Of a DNA stretch of 64,000 bases, positions 62,901-64,000 are shown piece after piece. Under the pieces are notes generated by a model. It did not search any database and was not told the origin of the DNA. It worked only from the letters and a program-made list of their open reading frames with translations. The DNA comes from Serinus canaria (lineage: Eukaryota; Chordata; Aves; Passeriformes; Fringillidae): assembly GCF_022539315.1 (NCBI RefSeq), contig NC_066313.1, positions 28,681,059 to 28,745,058 on the forward strand, written 5' to 3'. Each line of letters begins with the position of its first letter. Position 1 is the first letter of the stretch. The translations under genes and the position numbers were made by a program.

Positions 62901-64000
62901 TGCTTAAGCCATAGACGAGGAGAAAGAGGATTCTAAAAGCCCAGTAAAGATTTCTATAGTAAAATGCTCCCTTGGTTTTTATTATCTGATGTTGTTGTTC
63001 GACTTCAAAAACATCTTTTGTTCTTGTTAATTGATTCAACATCTCATTATTTGTCTGCAGCTGATCTCATTTTGCTTTGAGGCAGAGAAGTGCTTTGCCT
63101 TCAGAGCTGTCTGTCTTCCAAGTCTGTTGTCTGCAATTTCTGAGCATGCCTTTGTAGTTTCTAAGTCCCAACTGAAATTAAACTGTAAAAGTATCAATAG
63201 TTAGTTCCAGGCAAAGTCTTGAATGAAAAGCAATGGACTTAGGTTCTCTGAATTAAGGAAAACTACTCAAGAAATTACCTGTCCTTAGGAATATGCAGCT
63301 TTTAGACATCACTAGGGAAGACCTGTGATGCCAGTTACAAGTACCATGACAGCAATGAAACTCTATGTCTTGTACCCATGACTGATGGCAGCACAGTGTA
63401 TATGAATGCTCTCTTAGAAGGGTCTGTGGGTCCCTTTTTCCTCCCCTTTTTGGGTGCCTTACTTTGTGGAGACAAGTTGTTCAATGCAAACAGCCAATAG
63501 TTTAAGCACTTTCCACTCTCCCCTATGGCCATTACGGTGGCTGTGAACAGTTTCAGAGCAAAGAGCACCTGGAGATGCTGGGGACTGAACATGTAAAACA
63601 AGATGGCCACAGTTTCCTCCATATGCTGGAACAACCCTGGGAAATTGATATAAAGTTCCCAGAGTTTATTTGCAGTCACTGTGGGACTCTTCCCTTAAAC
63701 TATGAGGTTAAGTGCTCAGTGGAGGTTTCTTGGAATCCCAGTTTGTCAGAAACTTTATTCCACCTGTTGCCTGCTAGGTTTGCCTCCTAAGGAGATCTGG
63801 AGTGGAGGCAGATAGGCAAAGGACAAAACATTAGAGAATGAGAAAAGGCAGCTCAGGGAAAAAGTTGTGCAAAGAGACACTGCAAGCAAAACATCCCATC
63901 TATTGTCCCTGGCATGTGGTCTTGGGCACCTGTCATAAAACACACAGGGGTCTTTGAGTGGACCACACTTCAACTCAAATGTTTTTTAAAAACTTCAGTA
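59963..64000. other. Intergenic DNA, nothing recognised
   Basis: AT-rich sequence with no mobile element, RNA gene or supported exon. Open frames, for example those near 61212 and 62183 (plus) and 62371 and 63335 (minus), show no recognisable domain. Confidence 0.45.

Noticed and set aside
44800..64000. Search for A2ML1/ovostatin exons expected downstream of RIMKLB by mammalian synteny
   Set aside because: No thioester, bait-region or other macroglobulin-like segment was recognised in any frame. The neighbour may lie beyond the window.

Overview
The window is vertebrate nuclear DNA and almost certainly avian. It carries one multi-exon gene that I recognise with confidence, RIMKLB, whose coding exons have vertebrate-style GT-AG introns of 1.5 to 24 kb. 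It also carries at least seven fragments of CR1 LINEs, the dominant retrotransposon of bird genomes, and has a sharp CpG-island promoter. I cannot name the species. There are no CRISPR arrays, operons or other prokaryotic features.

Layout. Positions 1-1544 are non-coding with nothing recognised. At 1545-2586 two CR1 3' ends lie in the same orientation and stop just short of a CpG island (about 2600-3600), which begins with a 15-bp GC-rich minisatellite. The island is the likely RIMKLB promoter and untranslated first exon. A 7.6-kb intron follows; it contains a 28-base poly-G run and an isolated CpG-rich patch near 9.0-9.2 kb. The five coding exons are 11035-11209, 35314-35544, 37473-37559, 40464-40667 and 42127-42590. 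Together they encode an uninterrupted 386-residue ATP-grasp ligase. The 24-kb second intron holds three CR1 fragments and several short perfect inverted repeats. A 3' UTR of roughly 2.2 kb follows, with a Pumilio-type element 8 bp after the stop codon, A-rich and TA repeats, and a best poly(A) signal at 44765-44770.

From about 44.8 kb to the end I see no recognisable gene. There are two more CR1 elements on the minus strand, one with an internal 93-bp duplication, plus simple repeats, palindromes and one small signal-peptide-like ORF at 56522-56749 that may be chance.

Biology. RIMKLB is known from mammals as beta-citryl-glutamate synthase / N-acetylaspartylglutamate (NAAG) synthase, a cytosolic enzyme distantly related to bacterial RimK. 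All four coding introns are phase 1 and each splits a glycine codon as G|GT, so the three internal coding exons are symmetric and can be skipped without a frameshift. I found no convincing new biological system. The most checkable observations are the symmetric-exon architecture, the repeat structures at the promoter, the intronic CpG patch with a CTCF-like motif, and the small secreted-peptide-like ORF.
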